Of a DNA stretch of 64,000 bases, positions 11,271 to 24,254 are shown piece after piece. The stretch lies in assembly GCA_003342895.1 (NCBI GenBank), contig PTFA01000193.1:531255-595254 (forward strand), read 5' to 3'. The position numbers and the translations under genes are program-made. Origin of the DNA: Casuarius casuarius (lineage: Eukaryota; Chordata; Aves; Casuariiformes; Casuariidae). The notes beneath the pieces are model-generated. The model did not search any database, was not told the DNA's origin, and saw only the letters and a program-made list of their open reading frames with translations. Position 1 is the stretch's first letter, and every line of letters starts with the position of its first letter.

Positions 11271-13847
11271 ACTCTGAATAACACAGAGCCTACAAAACAA
11301 CCTTAACTCTTCCTCTCCGCTTTCCTAGGCACTCTCTTTCCCACAGCAGTATTGAACAGACAGAAGCGGAGGCATCTTGGCTTCCCGTGGATGTGGGATG
11401 TTTGAAGAAAAAGGCTAACAGAAGGGCAAGATTTCTGCTAGGACAGAATTAAGGCTGTGGTGGGTGTTTGTGTTGTGGCTGGTAATGGATCCAGAAATCC
11501 AGATCCAACCCTGAAAACACTGCTACTAGACAGACCTTGAGTAACTTCCATGATAGGTAGGAAGAGTCCTCCAAAAACCTGCCTAAGTTTCCCCAGTCTC
11601 CTCTGTAAAGCTCCCTCCTTCCACAACACAAGGCTCAGCATTGCTCCGTGCTGAGCAGCGGGGAGCAAGTCCCAGTCATCAGTATCTGAGCTCTGACTGA
11701 TCAGGACAGCAAAAACGGAGTCTCCGGATGACAAAATGATCGATTCCAAGTGCTCCCTTACACCTCCAAAAGGCCTAGTCCCTCTCATCACCTTCTCCTA
11801 CACAGAAATAACAGCTGTCAGTCAGTGCAAACATGATGCAGACTGTCATGACAAAGCAGTCTGGTTAATGAGTAAGTTACCCATCTCCGAGGTGCTCTGA
11901 GCTGTCACGCAGAAGGGGAGGTCTCTGGTGTGACAGCAGCACTATTATTGCCAGGCAGAGCTAAGTCTAGTAATTCTGGCTGGGATGTGCCCTGGGAGTT
12001 GGTGGCCCAGCTGCTGTTATTGCAATCCTGTCGAGACTTCGTTCTGCCCTCCCCACCCCCCTTGCAGGAGCTGAGAGAAGGTTCCCTTCTCCCCTGGGGA
12101 ACATCCCTCTCTCAGGTACCAGTCTCATCTTACTGGGGCAGCTTGTCTTGCAAAATCCCTGCTGTTTGCAAACGTTCTTTCCCACAAAACATACTCTCGG
12201 CGGTATTTTCTTGAAGTACAGGTAGCTCTCTGGCCCCCAGAATCCTCCTGAGATACTTGTCTTCCCATATTTGTCTCATATATATGCAGACCTCCAGCAT
12301 CAGTTTCCAGGGATTCATATATCAGAGAATATCTTGCTTCTGGTTTTCTGCTAAATGAAAAGCCATCAGGTGGCAACTAATGGGTCAGTGATGATGTCCT
12401 CAAATATATCAATACAAAATACAGATCACACAATACCTCAACACCTTTTGCTTTCGGTAGGCAACAGGTATTATGGTCAATGGCAAGTGAAGGTAAACTC
12501 ACATTGTTTACTTTTATCTCGGACAAAATAAGGAGTCATCCTTCAAAGAGTGGGTGCCTGTAATGGCATCTCCACTGGAGCCAATCTTCTCAAAATTGCC
12601 AGTTGCACGGACAAGAGTGAAGCCAGGTAACACCCACGCATGGTGCTCTGTCAGAAACTCGAGCCCTTATAGCTGCAAGGCTGGTTCTTCAGCTTCAGGG
12701 ATTTGTGACTTCTGTTCCCCATGTTTCCCTCCTTTTCGTACTCTCTGTCTGAGCTATAAGTTTCATTCTACCTAGAGTGCAAAACTCCCCAAATTTCTTT
12801 ACTGTAGTTTTTCTGTTAATTCTCCTGCTTGAGATAGCAGAAAGCTACGGCAAACACGAAGTGCTTCAAAACGATCTGTCAGAACAAAAGGCTTCCTCCT
12901 ACCACCTTCCTTCCCAGGAGAGCTCAAGCACAGCAGATCTCTTGAAGGATGCGAGAGGGATCTCACCCTCCACATAGACAAAGCATAAAGGGGGGGGCTG
13001 ACTGAGGGAAGACAGTCCTACTTAGCAAACCACACCAGGTCCTGGGCGCATCACCTGCGATTCTTGCGACGCATGCTGGGGGAGCGTCCCACTGTCCCCT
13101 TGTGCTACCCCGGGACACAACTGGCCTCCTACCACTTCACTGAGTTACACTGACTGCCGCGTAGCTAGGGATGTGCTGGGCCAAGGAAAGTGAAGAAAGA
13201 GGGCAATTACGCTCTAGTTCTTGAATTGACCCAATTACGGCCTGATCTGGATGCCTTTATTCTGTGTTAAATATATCCTAAGGCGCTGCTGAGAGCAGAG
13301 TAATGCCTCACACAAGTCATATAGCACCTGAACGGGAAAAGAGCTGAGTTTCCAATCAGTGACCATTACATTGCCTTGATTACCTATGGATAAACCTTGT
13401 TCAGTCCCTGGCCTCTGAGCTGGAAGAAAAGGCAGGGGATGACCTTTAAAAGCTAAGCTGAGATTACAGTAATTGGGCAATAATAAGAAACAGCAAATAT
13501 GAGTCAAAATGATCCCTCTGACTTCAGCGGGAGGAGCAGCTAATGCATTTGGGAGTGTTCTCATTATTTCCACTCGGCATCAAGATTTTAACTACATCTG
13601 CTCAACACGTTAGGCTCTTAAGTGGATCACTCTTCCATACAAGGGAGTAACATCACCTGTGAACAAGAGCAAATCAGTGTGATTGAGGCAGCCAGATGTC
13701 TGTAGTTCTGTGATTAGAGCTGCATAAATAACTGATGTTTCAGTTCACTAATCAAACCTCCAAAATGGACAAAAATTTTCATAAATTATTTTTCTTTTCT
13801 TTTTTCTTGGGATGAAGCTAAGCTCTTCAACAAACCTTTCTTTCAGG
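11271..13847. other. Non-coding stretch, no gene recognised
   Basis: Unique sequence. A frame open from 12753 to a TAG ending at 12977 encodes a hydrophobic stretch resembling a signal peptide but has no ATG (see rejected items). Positions 13040-13120 are locally CpG-richer. Positions 13220-13560 contain phrases such as CCTGATCTGGATGCC and GACTTCAGCGGGAG that resemble very old dispersed amniote repeat text, too eroded to name. Confidence 0.5.
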
Positions 13848-13883
13848 TCAAATGAAATGTCTGCAATGAATTGTTTCATTTGA
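13848..13883. repeat. Inverted repeat with exact 10-bp arms
   Basis: TCAAATGAAA at 13848-13857 is the exact reverse complement of TTTCATTTGA at 13874-13883, with a 16-bp spacer. A related third word (TGTTTCATTG) follows at 13897-13906. The surrounding 13790-14160 is rich in GAAA/TTTC words, so the hairpin may be the core of an old MITE-like or low-complexity repeat rather than an RNA structure. Confidence 0.65.
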
Positions 13884-14989
13884 TTTTCAAATAGCTGTTT
13901 CATTGCCTGTTTTCTGTTTTCTCATGTTTGAATGGGAGCACCTTGGACCGCACACACTCAAAATATTGTTTATAAAGGCTGAAATGGAAAGCTTCAACTT
14001 TTAAGTTTCCTTTTCACTGAAACGGTCTGATGAATTTAATACAAATCTGCAGATACTTTTAATCATTCCCATTCCTCAGTCTTCAACAAACAAAACACTT
14101 GAGCTATTCATTTCTCTTTATTCTTTGCCTTCATTTTCTGTCTGATATCTGTTAAATTTCCAAGTCATTTATATTTCCAGATGAAGGATTTCACCTCCAG
14201 ATATACTGACATGATGAAGATCCTGAGGGAATGATACAGACCAGATGAACAGCAGGTCCTGGTCATGTGGTGTCTGGAATTACAGAGCTCTTTCCTGTAA
14301 CTCTGCCTGTCCTACTGCTCACTCCTAGCGAGACAACCCCTGTTGTAAGACTCCCCAGCGCTAGCCCACCTACCCCTTGCCATTGGCAGGCACCTGGAAC
14401 AGATCGACTACCAACTCTCTAAGCATTTCTTCATCTCCATTTCTTGCTAGAGCCTCTTCCATGCTGAGACATGATGGCATTTGTGAAATAGGCACCAGCA
14501 ATAACATTTTCAGGACACATCCCAGTGAGATGCACTCAGGGTTGTGGCATCCACATGCGAGCAGCACTTTACATGTTGGCTTGAAACACTGATAAGCTTT
14601 GCCATGCTCATTCCTGTTCACTCTTAAGCCTTTGAAAGTAGACGGACCCTTCATTTCGTTTATTGTCCATCAAACCATGTAGAGGGAGAATTTTGAATGA
14701 CTGATGGCAAAGCCAACTGAGTGTGGGTGTTCAGTGCCACTGTAGTCGATACTGAGGCTATTTCTCTTGCTCTTTGAAGGACAATCCATGTTCAGACAGG
14801 ATTTATGACCATATATGTGCAAACGTAACCTAATCTGTATATACCTTTAGTCACCAGTAAATGCACCTCTTGGGTTCTGAGCAGATCGACAGTGTAACCA
14901 AAGGTGTTGCAAAGTTTTGCCTTGTAGGACTGCAGTGATGTTATTCCAGTCAAGGACCGCTGTGCTCTATCACCACCAAGGTCCCTGTT
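13884..14989. other. Non-coding stretch, no gene recognised
   Basis: AT-rich to about 14170, then average composition. No recognisable gene; opposing open frames at 14370-14654 (minus) and 14377-14592 (plus) overlap each other and show no domain. Confidence 0.5.
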
Positions 14990-15055
14990 TCATTGGGTGA
15001 CCTTAAACGAATCACTTAACTTCCTATGTCTTTGCGAACCCAGCTGGAAAACTTT
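14990..15055 (+). mobile_element. MIR-like SINE fragment
   Basis: The diagnostic sense MIR core is legible: GGGTGACCTTAAACGAATC at 14995-15013 followed by ACTTAACTTCC at 15014-15024, matching the remembered GTGACCTTGGGCAAGTC ACTTAACCTCTC order. The rest of the element is too eroded to trace, so the ends are approximate. Confidence 0.5.
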
Positions 15056-18000
15056 GCACAAAACCATCCAGAAGGCAACCCACTGCAAGCCACATGCCAG
15101 GCTGGCGTTTCAGCTTTCCTCAGGGAAATAAATGAAAATGAAAATTGCAAACCATCTTCAACCCATAATGAATGTTTAAAACACATGCTGGAGTCAAGAG
15201 AAAGACACTGAAATTTGAATGTGAAGCAAGCCAGACTTTAAATTTTTGTTTGTTTTTCTCTGTAATCTAGCCCTGCTCAATTCTTCCTGAATCTCATTTT
15301 TTTGCACCCATGCAGTATCAGTATTATTTATATTATGACCATAGGGGCTGGATGAACTAACCGATGAGCTGATAGCAAGCTGCACCATGTCCCCCGTCTC
15401 AATGATTTTACCCTGACCTATCTGTCACCTTTAGGCTTAACCAAAACACCCACTCCTTCCTTTACTGAAACAAGAGAGAAGTGCACACATCTTAGAGCTC
15501 ACCGACTTGCACCCAGCGCTGGTGCTGTCATCTCGGCACAGCCCTGGGGCTGACCTAGTAGGCTTGACAGAGAGGCAGAGTATATTAGCTTTGTTTGGCT
15601 CCATGTTTTGGTTGGCTCCATGGATCATGTCTACCCGGAATATACACTGTAGATGTACACTAAGATGGCAGATGTTCCCAATGTGCTATTACTGTGAAAA
15701 GACACGAGGATACCCAGTCCTGTCTGATTGCGCCTAATCTTTATCCTTTCATTATATGCCAGAACTCCAGAAGGTGCTGGAGCAAGCAGCTGAATTGATT
15801 CCACAGGGAGACGCAAGACAGAAGGATCACGTAAGGAGGGCAAGAACCATGTGATAGTATCAAAATGCCAAAGAGCTCAAATATAGCCCAGCAGTGGACA
15901 GCTGGCATTCCTCCTGAACACCTTCAGTGGGGATCTGATGCATGTGTTAGCTGCATGCTGATTCCTGACCCAGAGGACTCTCAGTGAAGCTATAGTTTAG
16001 TGCAAGTTTGAGAGGAAAAAAGTAAAAAGAAAGGTAGAAGAAGAAAAAAAAAGCCTTTATGATCATAGATGAAGCTAAGTACCAGAAATGGTCTGAAAAT
16101 GCATGTTAAGGGATGTCAGGCTGGGGGAAAATGCTCTTAAGGTAATGAGAGAATGAGTACAAAATGCAAACCAATAATGAGCCATTTTCCCCAGAACCAG
16201 CCCTGATGAAGAGCTGGTGGAGTAGTACTTTGTTTTCCAGAGATAAACGCAGAATCAGATGTAGGGTTCAGGGCAGATCAAGAGGTAAAGCAGAGAAGAA
16301 TTCATCAGGGAGCTCAACTCACAAGGAGGTAGATTATCTGCTGAAGAGGCAATGGAAGAGAAATCAAAGAACAAAAGGTGAGGCAACTTGTTAAAAAGCA
16401 GGGAGAAAATGATGAATAAGAAAGCACTAGCAAAATACATGCCATTCTCATTATGTGCCAGGCAGGAGGGAAACTAGTAACCTAGGAGTCACTTCTAATT
16501 TAGCACAAAATGATAAATCGTGCTAAAAAATGCATCAGAATTCTTTGATTTTTCACAGCAAATTCAGAGGCTTTGTGCAAAAAGTGAGAAAGAAAGCCTA
16601 GTCTGAAGCAAATAGCTAATGACCTGCATATGCTGGGGCTCATTCCAGTTTGAGAAGTTTGCTTCAAATGCACCTGAGGTTCTTCCCTCATTATTACTCA
16701 CGGGAGTCAATGGATTCAGGCTCATAACTTGGAGGAAAGGGATTGCAAGTGTACCCAAAGCAGTGCACGCCTGGGCATGGTGTTCCAGAAAAACACTTCA
16801 CCTAGGCATTGTGAGTGCAATAGTATGTGCGAATGCTGACCCGGAAGGTCTGACTCAAGGGTTCAGATTGAATCTTTTTTTTTTAAATTGAAAATTGGAT
16901 TTTCGGTGATTTGTTTGTAAAATACTTCCTTCCCCTGAAAAGACAAACTTTCCACAAAATCAGAAATGGAAAACCTAGATAAGTTTCTATTTTTCTTACT
17001 GAGGAATATTAACAACAACCATCGCGTGGTAGTTTGAACTGAACATTTGGGAATTCTTATGAAACATTCTGGAGGGTTCAAGGATATGCCACTCTTTTTT
17101 TCAGGCAGTCCATCATTTCATGCTCAGTTCTGCAGTACATATTCCCAAAATAAGCACTGCTGAAACACAGGCAGTGGGAAGGTTATTGTCTTCAGTGGCA
17201 AGCTGATAAACGAAGAGGCGAGGCTGTGAAACTGTGCATGGATACAGCAGTATTCAAGACAGCATGAAGACAGCGGTGAAATTGTTTCCTGCAAAGCAGC
17301 AACATGAAATAGAACAGGACACTTGTGCGCGGATGAGCCAGTGATCGGTACTGCAGAAATTGGGGTGCCCCTTTCTCAGGAGCATCTGAAGAAACAGGAA
17401 ATCGTGTTTGCAGCCCGTATCAGCAGCGGGAAATCTGACTAAATGTGGATCAGAGAGAAATACTGATTTGTACCAAACAAATCCTCACCAGTAACTTTTC
17501 TGTGTTATACAGGCTATAAGCTATCTCCATCTTCCTCCTAGGAGATATGCATGTTATCAGATCTCTAAAACTAACATCCGCTCTACTGCATACATGCCAC
17601 CTACCTTTTCTTTCACAGATGAACTAACTGATACATCTCTAATTAAACTCTGAGCAATCGTCCTCAACTTGTCTTTAGCTTTCAAATCTGCTGCTTCTAT
17701 TTCAGACCTGAAGAATGGCAAGCGTGCCTGAAAGCTTGTCTGCTTTTTCCAACCACACTTGATCTCATAAAAGCTAGTAACTCTACATGAAAGCCTGCTC
17801 TCACTGTAAAAAAACCAAACCCTTCTTAAAAAACATTGTATTTGTCCCTGTGGTTTTAGCTAGCATGTTTGTAACTACGGAAATTCATATGGCAATGGGA
17901 CAGATAGTAGCTCTGCGGCCACTGAGGACACAAGCAGGAGGATGGACACGTCACGCTCTGAGGCTGAAGGAGGTAACAGGCTTTGTTCCTCCAGGGACTT

Positions 18001-20599
18001 TTATCAGTGTCATCAGGCTTCAGGGAGCACCAGAGATCAAAGGTCAGCTCAGGTTAGACAAAGCTGATCTATTCTTGGCCGTGCACATACACTGAGGCCC
18101 TGTCATTTCCCACTGTCCAAAGATGCACTAGCCTCTGCTCCACTTGACTTTCCTTCGGTTCAGGAAATTCAGGAGACAGATGCCAAAAAGCTGGTCAGAG
18201 CTGTTTGGTTTTCTGACCTAGTCCAGGGTGAAGCAGTCTAGCAACTGCTCTAAGCTAAAGCAGATGGGAGATCCAAGGGGTCTGGACATGAGATGGCTAA
18301 CTGAGAGGCCCTGGTACACCAGCTCACACTCCCCTCTGCCACACGACACCTGAGAAGGGCCATTTATGTGCAGGTCAGAGCCAGCAGCGGGGCAGGTGCC
18401 AGCCACACGCCTGGTGCTGCCTGAACCTCAGCCAAGGGCACGGATCAAAAACGGAGAACTGAGAGGAGAAGCAGTGAGAGCCTTTGCTTCTCACTGTGAG
18501 AGAGTATCTCTGTTCCAAAAGGCAAAACACAACCTTGGTGCTGTGGAAGGGTGTAGAGGAGCAGAAACGGGCTGAGGAGACCTCATTTAGGAAGCTCATG
18601 CCCCTGCCCTCTGCCTCACGGTGCATTTAAGGCCCTCAGTACACTGCATCTGTCCCTTCGGGGACCAGAATCGCTCCAGTGAACAGAGGTTCCTCCTAAA
18701 AAGAGGAGCCTCAAGAAGACCCGCAGTCTGCTTGCCTGGACGATGTTATTGTCAAGAGTGCCACACAGTGAACTAGCCTTAGCTCATGTGCACAGCAAGC
18801 ATTCACCTGCATCCCCCCTTTGACACCCTGTCTTAATTACTGTGATGGATTCTCTGCCTGGGCAATGTAATAATCAAATGCATTTTGAAAATTAACTCAA
18901 TTAATGTGCTTCTGATCAGGGCTACATCCCACCAGGCTCTTGGCCAAATGGGCTTTCTCCACTGCCTCCTCTGTAGCAATTGCAGGAAAGATGCAGTTAC
19001 TTGTAGCAACTGCTGCAAGATGTAGTTTGCTCTCCAGAGCTCCAAGTGCAAACTGGAGCTATATAGTTTCTGCTTTTTCTCTGGAAGACTAACATACAGT
19101 CTAATTGCTCTCCTAGCGAAGTTATTTTCCTTGCAATTATACTCCACAAAGTTTCTCTTGTTAGTCTGTCTTGCCTCACTTCAATCAGTGACTCCTCTAC
19201 CCCTCCGTACTCAGTGTGTCACCCTCCGAATTGAAGGGATGCCCTGTGAAACGTAATGAGACTGTTATTCCCACGCACTCCACAGCAGGACTATCAGTTT
19301 CATTCAAACTCTATTAGCCAGTTACAATTGCTCTCAGAAGATTTTCTGTAATGAATTCACCCAATTTTGAGAAAAATTCTGCAGAACTCAATTTCCCCCT
19401 GCATACCTTCCTGTCAGCCCACGAATTCCTCTCCCGGCCCGTTTCTGTGTTGCCTCATTCTTTTCCGCAGGAGGGCAACTGGGAGCCCTGCAACCAAACT
19501 CCTGGGGAGTTTACACGGACTAAAGGATGCTGTGCCTTACCCGGTGCTGAACGTGTGCTAAGTAATACCCCATGTCCTCAGCACCTCGAGGTGATCGCTG
19601 GCAGAGCACAGCTCCCAGCGTGCTGTGTCGGCGGAGGGCGATTTCTTCGGAAACTCTCCCAAGCCCCGTCAGGCTGTGCAGGAGCCAGCAGAGGTGGAAC
19701 AGGGGGTTGCTCTCCAGGGTCACCCACACCTTGTCCCCTCTGCTGCCCCTCGACACAGGTGCACTGGGGGGGGGGGGGTTGCCTTTCTGATTCAGCTCCC
19801 CAGGAACGACGACAGGGCCGCTGCTCTCTCCAGCTGGCTCCCAGAGCAGACATCACACAGACATAACTAACGGCCGTTTATCACAGCAAGTCACCTTCAA
19901 ACTAGGGAGCTGAAGAAAAGCCCTCCCCTACTGACACCCTTGCCTTGAGCCTCCCAGGCTCTTCCGATCGTGCTGATTTCCTGTAGAAATCCAGTAACAT
20001 CACCTGACATCTCTTAGGGCAAACAGTGGGAAACAATTTGAAGTTTTGCTCCTAATGAGAAGCAAAGTGCCGTCTCCAGCCTGTGTTCTGGACTAATGAT
20101 ATGATCGCATCAGGCACAATTCATAATTTGGGGGAGGAATAGACAGACAGCGAGAGAAAGAGCCACTGAGAAGGAAGCCAAGCATGGTGAACTGTACATC
20201 ACTGCGCCCATTACGGGGTGAACTGGAGTTAGTGAGTGTAAATCACAATGTCAGCTCTTCCTGACAGATGAAGAATGCAATTATCCCTTTGCTAAACTGA
20301 TACAATTTATTCAGCGTGGGTTTACCTCCCCCTTTTTTCAATTTAAAACTAATTTGTTTGAATGAATTTGATTACAGGCATGAAGATTAGGGCACAGCTG
20401 TAGAGAAGCAGCTGCTGCAGGTGAATACTTCTTTCCATGCAAGAAGGAGAACGTGGACCTCGCAATGCCAGGCCTCTCCACTGCTCCAAAGCCCAGCAAT
20501 GTCTGACAGGCTTCTCAGGAGGCAAATCCTAACCCCTTCCTAACGAGCACGGGTTCTCGCCATCCCTCAGCTCCTGACGCTCTCTTCAAGGCAAGTGGG
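15056..20599. other. Non-coding stretch, no gene recognised
   Basis: Long unique stretch. Purine-rich tract at 16012-16053. Positions 16865-17085 hold a GAAAA/TTTTC-rich segment like those at 31.3 and 44.3 kb. Positions 18830-18930 and 20020-20420 are AT-rich blocks with many TAAT/ATTA cores and little repeat character. Positions 19430-19870 are GC-rich with overlapping open frames on both strands and no recognisable product. No RNA gene is seen. Confidence 0.5.
19766..19778. repeat. G13 homopolymer
   Basis: Thirteen consecutive guanines. Such runs are length-unstable and error-prone in assemblies, and any frame drawn across it (for example 19351-19866) is unreliable. Confidence 0.9.
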
Positions 20600-20722
20600 C
20601 AGTATTGTCCCCTTCCATAAAAACAGGAAATTCAGGGATACAGCAGGAAAGACTTGCCAGTGGCCAGACAAGATCAATGACGGCACAGGAACAGAAGCCA
20701 GGTCTCCTGAACTTAACTACTG
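20600..20722 (-). mobile_element. MIR-like SINE fragment (antisense)
   Basis: Reverse-complement MIR order is clear on the plus strand: GTATTGTCCCCTTCC at 20602-20616, AACAGGAAATTCAGGGATACA at 20622-20642 (for ACAGATGAGGAAACTGAGGCACA), GACTTGCCAGTGGCCAGACA at 20651-20670 (for GACTTGCCCAAGGTCACACA), then CAGAAGCCAGGTCTCCTGAA at 20692-20711 (for the GAACCCAGGTCTCCTGA end). One of the best MIR matches in the window. Confidence 0.65.
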
Positions 20723-23700
20723 GAAATTGCTTTCTTGTTACTAACATTTCTGATTAACTGTATGGGGCCATGTGAGAGGAAGAAGGGGGTTCATCCCAGA
20801 TGCCTGCAGCAGCTTATGTACTGAAGCAGGAGATTTGATTGTCTTTATCTCAGCTACCAATTCTAATAAGGAGAAAATCCAAGGGCTGTATTTAACACAC
20901 TGCCTCCAGCAAAACTTGTCGCGGCTTCTTCCTTTTTGCTGCATTCCTTTTTTTTTATTCTTATGCTGAACATTATTCTTTGGATTTGGTCTCTTCATTT
21001 CCATGATCCCTCTGTTGTCTGCCTGCTCTGTCCTTGTTCCTGTGCCAGCTGGAGTGGATACACTTCAGCTGCATCTTTATTCAAAGGGCTCACCTTTCTG
21101 GTCATCTTGTCCCGGCCCAACGAGTGGCCACGAATGAGCACAGAGCTGCTACGACGTGCGCTCAGCCTGCAGGAGCTTAGGGCCACATGAAGGTGAACCC
21201 CACCATGATCACCCTGAAATAATATGTACCCTATGAAAAATACTAAATTACTGTGCTTGTCGTGAAAGGATACCTAACCAAAAGAGAAAGCAGTTTGCTT
21301 ACTGTGTGTTGTGAGCAAAATCCAGAATCAAGCTGAACTTTAGGAATATTCCAAAGCAAACATTTCATCAGAAATTTTGCATATGGGGCATTTTGAAAGA
21401 GAAGAAGCTGCTCTTCATAGAGTTAGGTTCATCCCTGCTTTACCCAGCCATCTGCTCCACAAAGCATCAGACCTGCGCCCTTGGAAGATGAGGTCTCAGG
21501 AGAGGAAGGCGTCTTGAGCCCACCCAGTTCCTCTTTATGAGGACAATTATTTTCTGACTGCTTTCAGATGTTCCCGGATGTATCACCATTACCAGTAACG
21601 AAGCTTTGGACAGACCCCTGGGGAAAACATCACATTCCTCTGACTCCACTTCACTGTTAGGGCACCTTACTGAAGACACAGCCCTCCCTACTCCAAACAA
21701 GTTCCTCCTGTGAAAAATCCTCAGGATCATGGTATTGTCCTCATCAGTTCAGTATGTTTTCTATCCCAGTTTCCCATCCCTCCCATAGAAGGGCTGCCAC
21801 ACTTATTCCTTCACTTTGCGTAGCTACAACTAAAGGAAAAGGCTGTAACTGTTGACAAAAAAAGTTGTTAGAAATCTGAATCAGCTGCCCAAACTGGTTC
21901 GGAGCACAGCCCCCAAACCAGCCACGTAAGCACAACCCTCGGGGCACGTCTGCACAAGCAGCACGCTGGCGGGTGGTGGAAGGGAAGGAAGAAGGTGCCG
22001 AGCACCCACATCATTCGTCTGGAAACGACACTGGCTTTGGAGTGGCTCTGCAGCTGCAAAGTGCAGCTTCAGAAAAAGAGGAGGCTCGGTGGTAGATACG
22101 AGCACATAACCTCCTAGGAAAACAAGCCCTGATCTTACGGCCTGTGGGCACTACGGCAATGAAAACGCGCTCCCTTAAAATGAGGCCACTGGCTGTTCTG
22201 AGATGCAGGCAAAGGCTCCTCTCCAACAGCTCACAATCTCCTCTGATTTCCCTACCCCGTCTTATGTACTTAGCTTCAGCCACCGCCGCTAAGTGAACCA
22301 CTAAACCAACCAGAGCTGAACAAGCAATTAAAAATGGCTGCTCCAGGCCACGGGCAGCTTTTCAATTATTTGTTTGTTTACATGCGCCCCCGCCTCCGAC
22401 CCTCTGGTACGACTTTATAATGGATAATGTGTTGAAAATAACCTCCCAGCCTTCAAATCCTTAACAGCAAGTCAGCTGGAAAAGCAAAACTTCCCACAAC
22501 AGCTGGTGTAGCTACGACTGCTGTGAGCTTTGTCCCGGTGATGAGGATGTGGAGACTCTCTCTTGTAAACCTCAGGGACCTGGGGAGTAGGTGTTGTCCT
22601 TCCTTGAAGAAAATATTTGCCTTGTCTCTATATAATGAGTGTCGTTACCACCAGGATCCCTGCTTTTTGCGTACAGAGGGGCCGTTCATATAGCATTTCT
22701 ACTGCATGATTTTGATTGCCGTATAGACCACGATAGGCAGGCGTTCAGAAGACAAAGCCCTCAACATGCAGAAGGTGGCTGACACCTAGTCTGGCACAAG
22801 AAGAAGGCTTCCAGATTTCCACATTTGGACCAAACCAATGGTTATTTGCTTTTATTCTGATCTTATTGCAAAGGCCGAAAAGTTCAGGGTCCATATTGGA
22901 CAAACTTCCAGCAGCTGCAGCCCAAGAAAACCTCAGAGCTTCCCCAAGCCATGGTTCCTGGGGGAGAAGTGGCTCATGGACCACTTCAGAGATCCCAAAT
23001 TCACTGACTGCACAGAACACAGTAAGATCAGTCTTTCAGGGAATTAAAGGAAGAAACGGTCTAACTCTGAAATACAATTTAAATTTTTAGCAGTCCAAAT
23101 GTTACCCCGCTGAGGGCTCACTGGCAGCAAAATGTGGCTGTGCATTCTGGGTACTATGATCAACAGGCCAATGCTTCCATTTTAAAATCATTTGCTCTGT
23201 TAGGCTAACTTAGTGTCAACATTTTTAAGAACCAGTCGTTGGCAGAGAAGCCCTTTACTGAGCAAAGCTGGGGCTCCTGACTTAGCTCTGTGACAATTCA
23301 TGCCCTGGATGCCGTCCTTTTTTGTTTTTTCTTTTGCGACTTTGTGTAAAAAAAAGTTTGAACTGGTCCTATCTGAAAGCACTGGAGGTCCACAGATTTA
23401 AATTCACTTTTCAAAATATCTCAGGATTCTTCTACTGATTTGGATTTCTGAAAAGCTAATTATTGCCAGGGACTTTGGCAGGAATGCCCAATTCTGGTTT
23501 CAGGAGATTCTGTGATTCCATTAATGGCTTTCTTTTATTGGACATTAATTAATTTGGAATAGAGCACAAGTACCAAAAGAAAAAGAAGCACCATTTCAAC
23601 TTCTGCATCATGGGCTGATCTGATCATTATATCTTTTTAAAGTTACAGCCCAAGCACTTTGGAAATTAGTAAGGAAATACTATTTCTCACTTCATTTATT

Positions 23701-24254
23701 TCTAAATTCTCTGCTGAAGTAACCCATTGACTTCAAAGCATTTTACACTAACAGTGAATTTGGGTATGCAATGAATTTTAAAAAATGTTGTACTCTGATA
23801 TGGACATTTTGCTTTATTATTTGACCCATGGGGATCACGCCTTTGGTACAGCAAAAGCCTGAACAAGAAAGTTTTCCCAGAAAAAATTTTTGAAGTGCTT
23901 TCCCAAATCCCACCAGTAAGCTATAGAAAATGGTGTAGAATAATCCAAGGTAAAGGGGTGAAAACATGATTAGACCCATACTTAAGATATATTTATCAAT
24001 GAGGAACCATCAAAATGGAAGGATGCATTAACTGTGTTTCCACCTTTGGAGGCAAGACACTGGGCCTGAGTGATCTTCAGTCTGAAGTAATACAGCAGTT
24101 CTTATATCTTCAGGGGAATACAGGCACTCTAGAAAGATGCTTTTGAAAAACCGGAGAAATAAACTGAAAAAAATGGAGGATGACACTCAAAGAAGTCCTA
24201 GGCACTACCTATACTTACACCGCAATATCAACTGCATAAATATGTGCTGGATAA
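20723..24254. other. Non-coding stretch, no gene recognised
   Basis: Unique sequence. Positions 22310-22450 combine a TTTATAATGG block with AATTAAAAATGG and look like regulatory DNA. T-rich run at 20948-20957. Small open frames near 21.9-22.3 kb (minus) and 22.8 kb (both strands) overlap and are unrecognisable. The upstream part of the CR1 element could extend into the last 200 bp but cannot be traced with confidence. Confidence 0.5.

Noticed and set aside
12753..12977. Small secreted protein gene
   Set aside because: Hydrophobic leader-like text but no in-frame ATG, no recognisable mature peptide and no paired exon; retained only as a low-interest finding.
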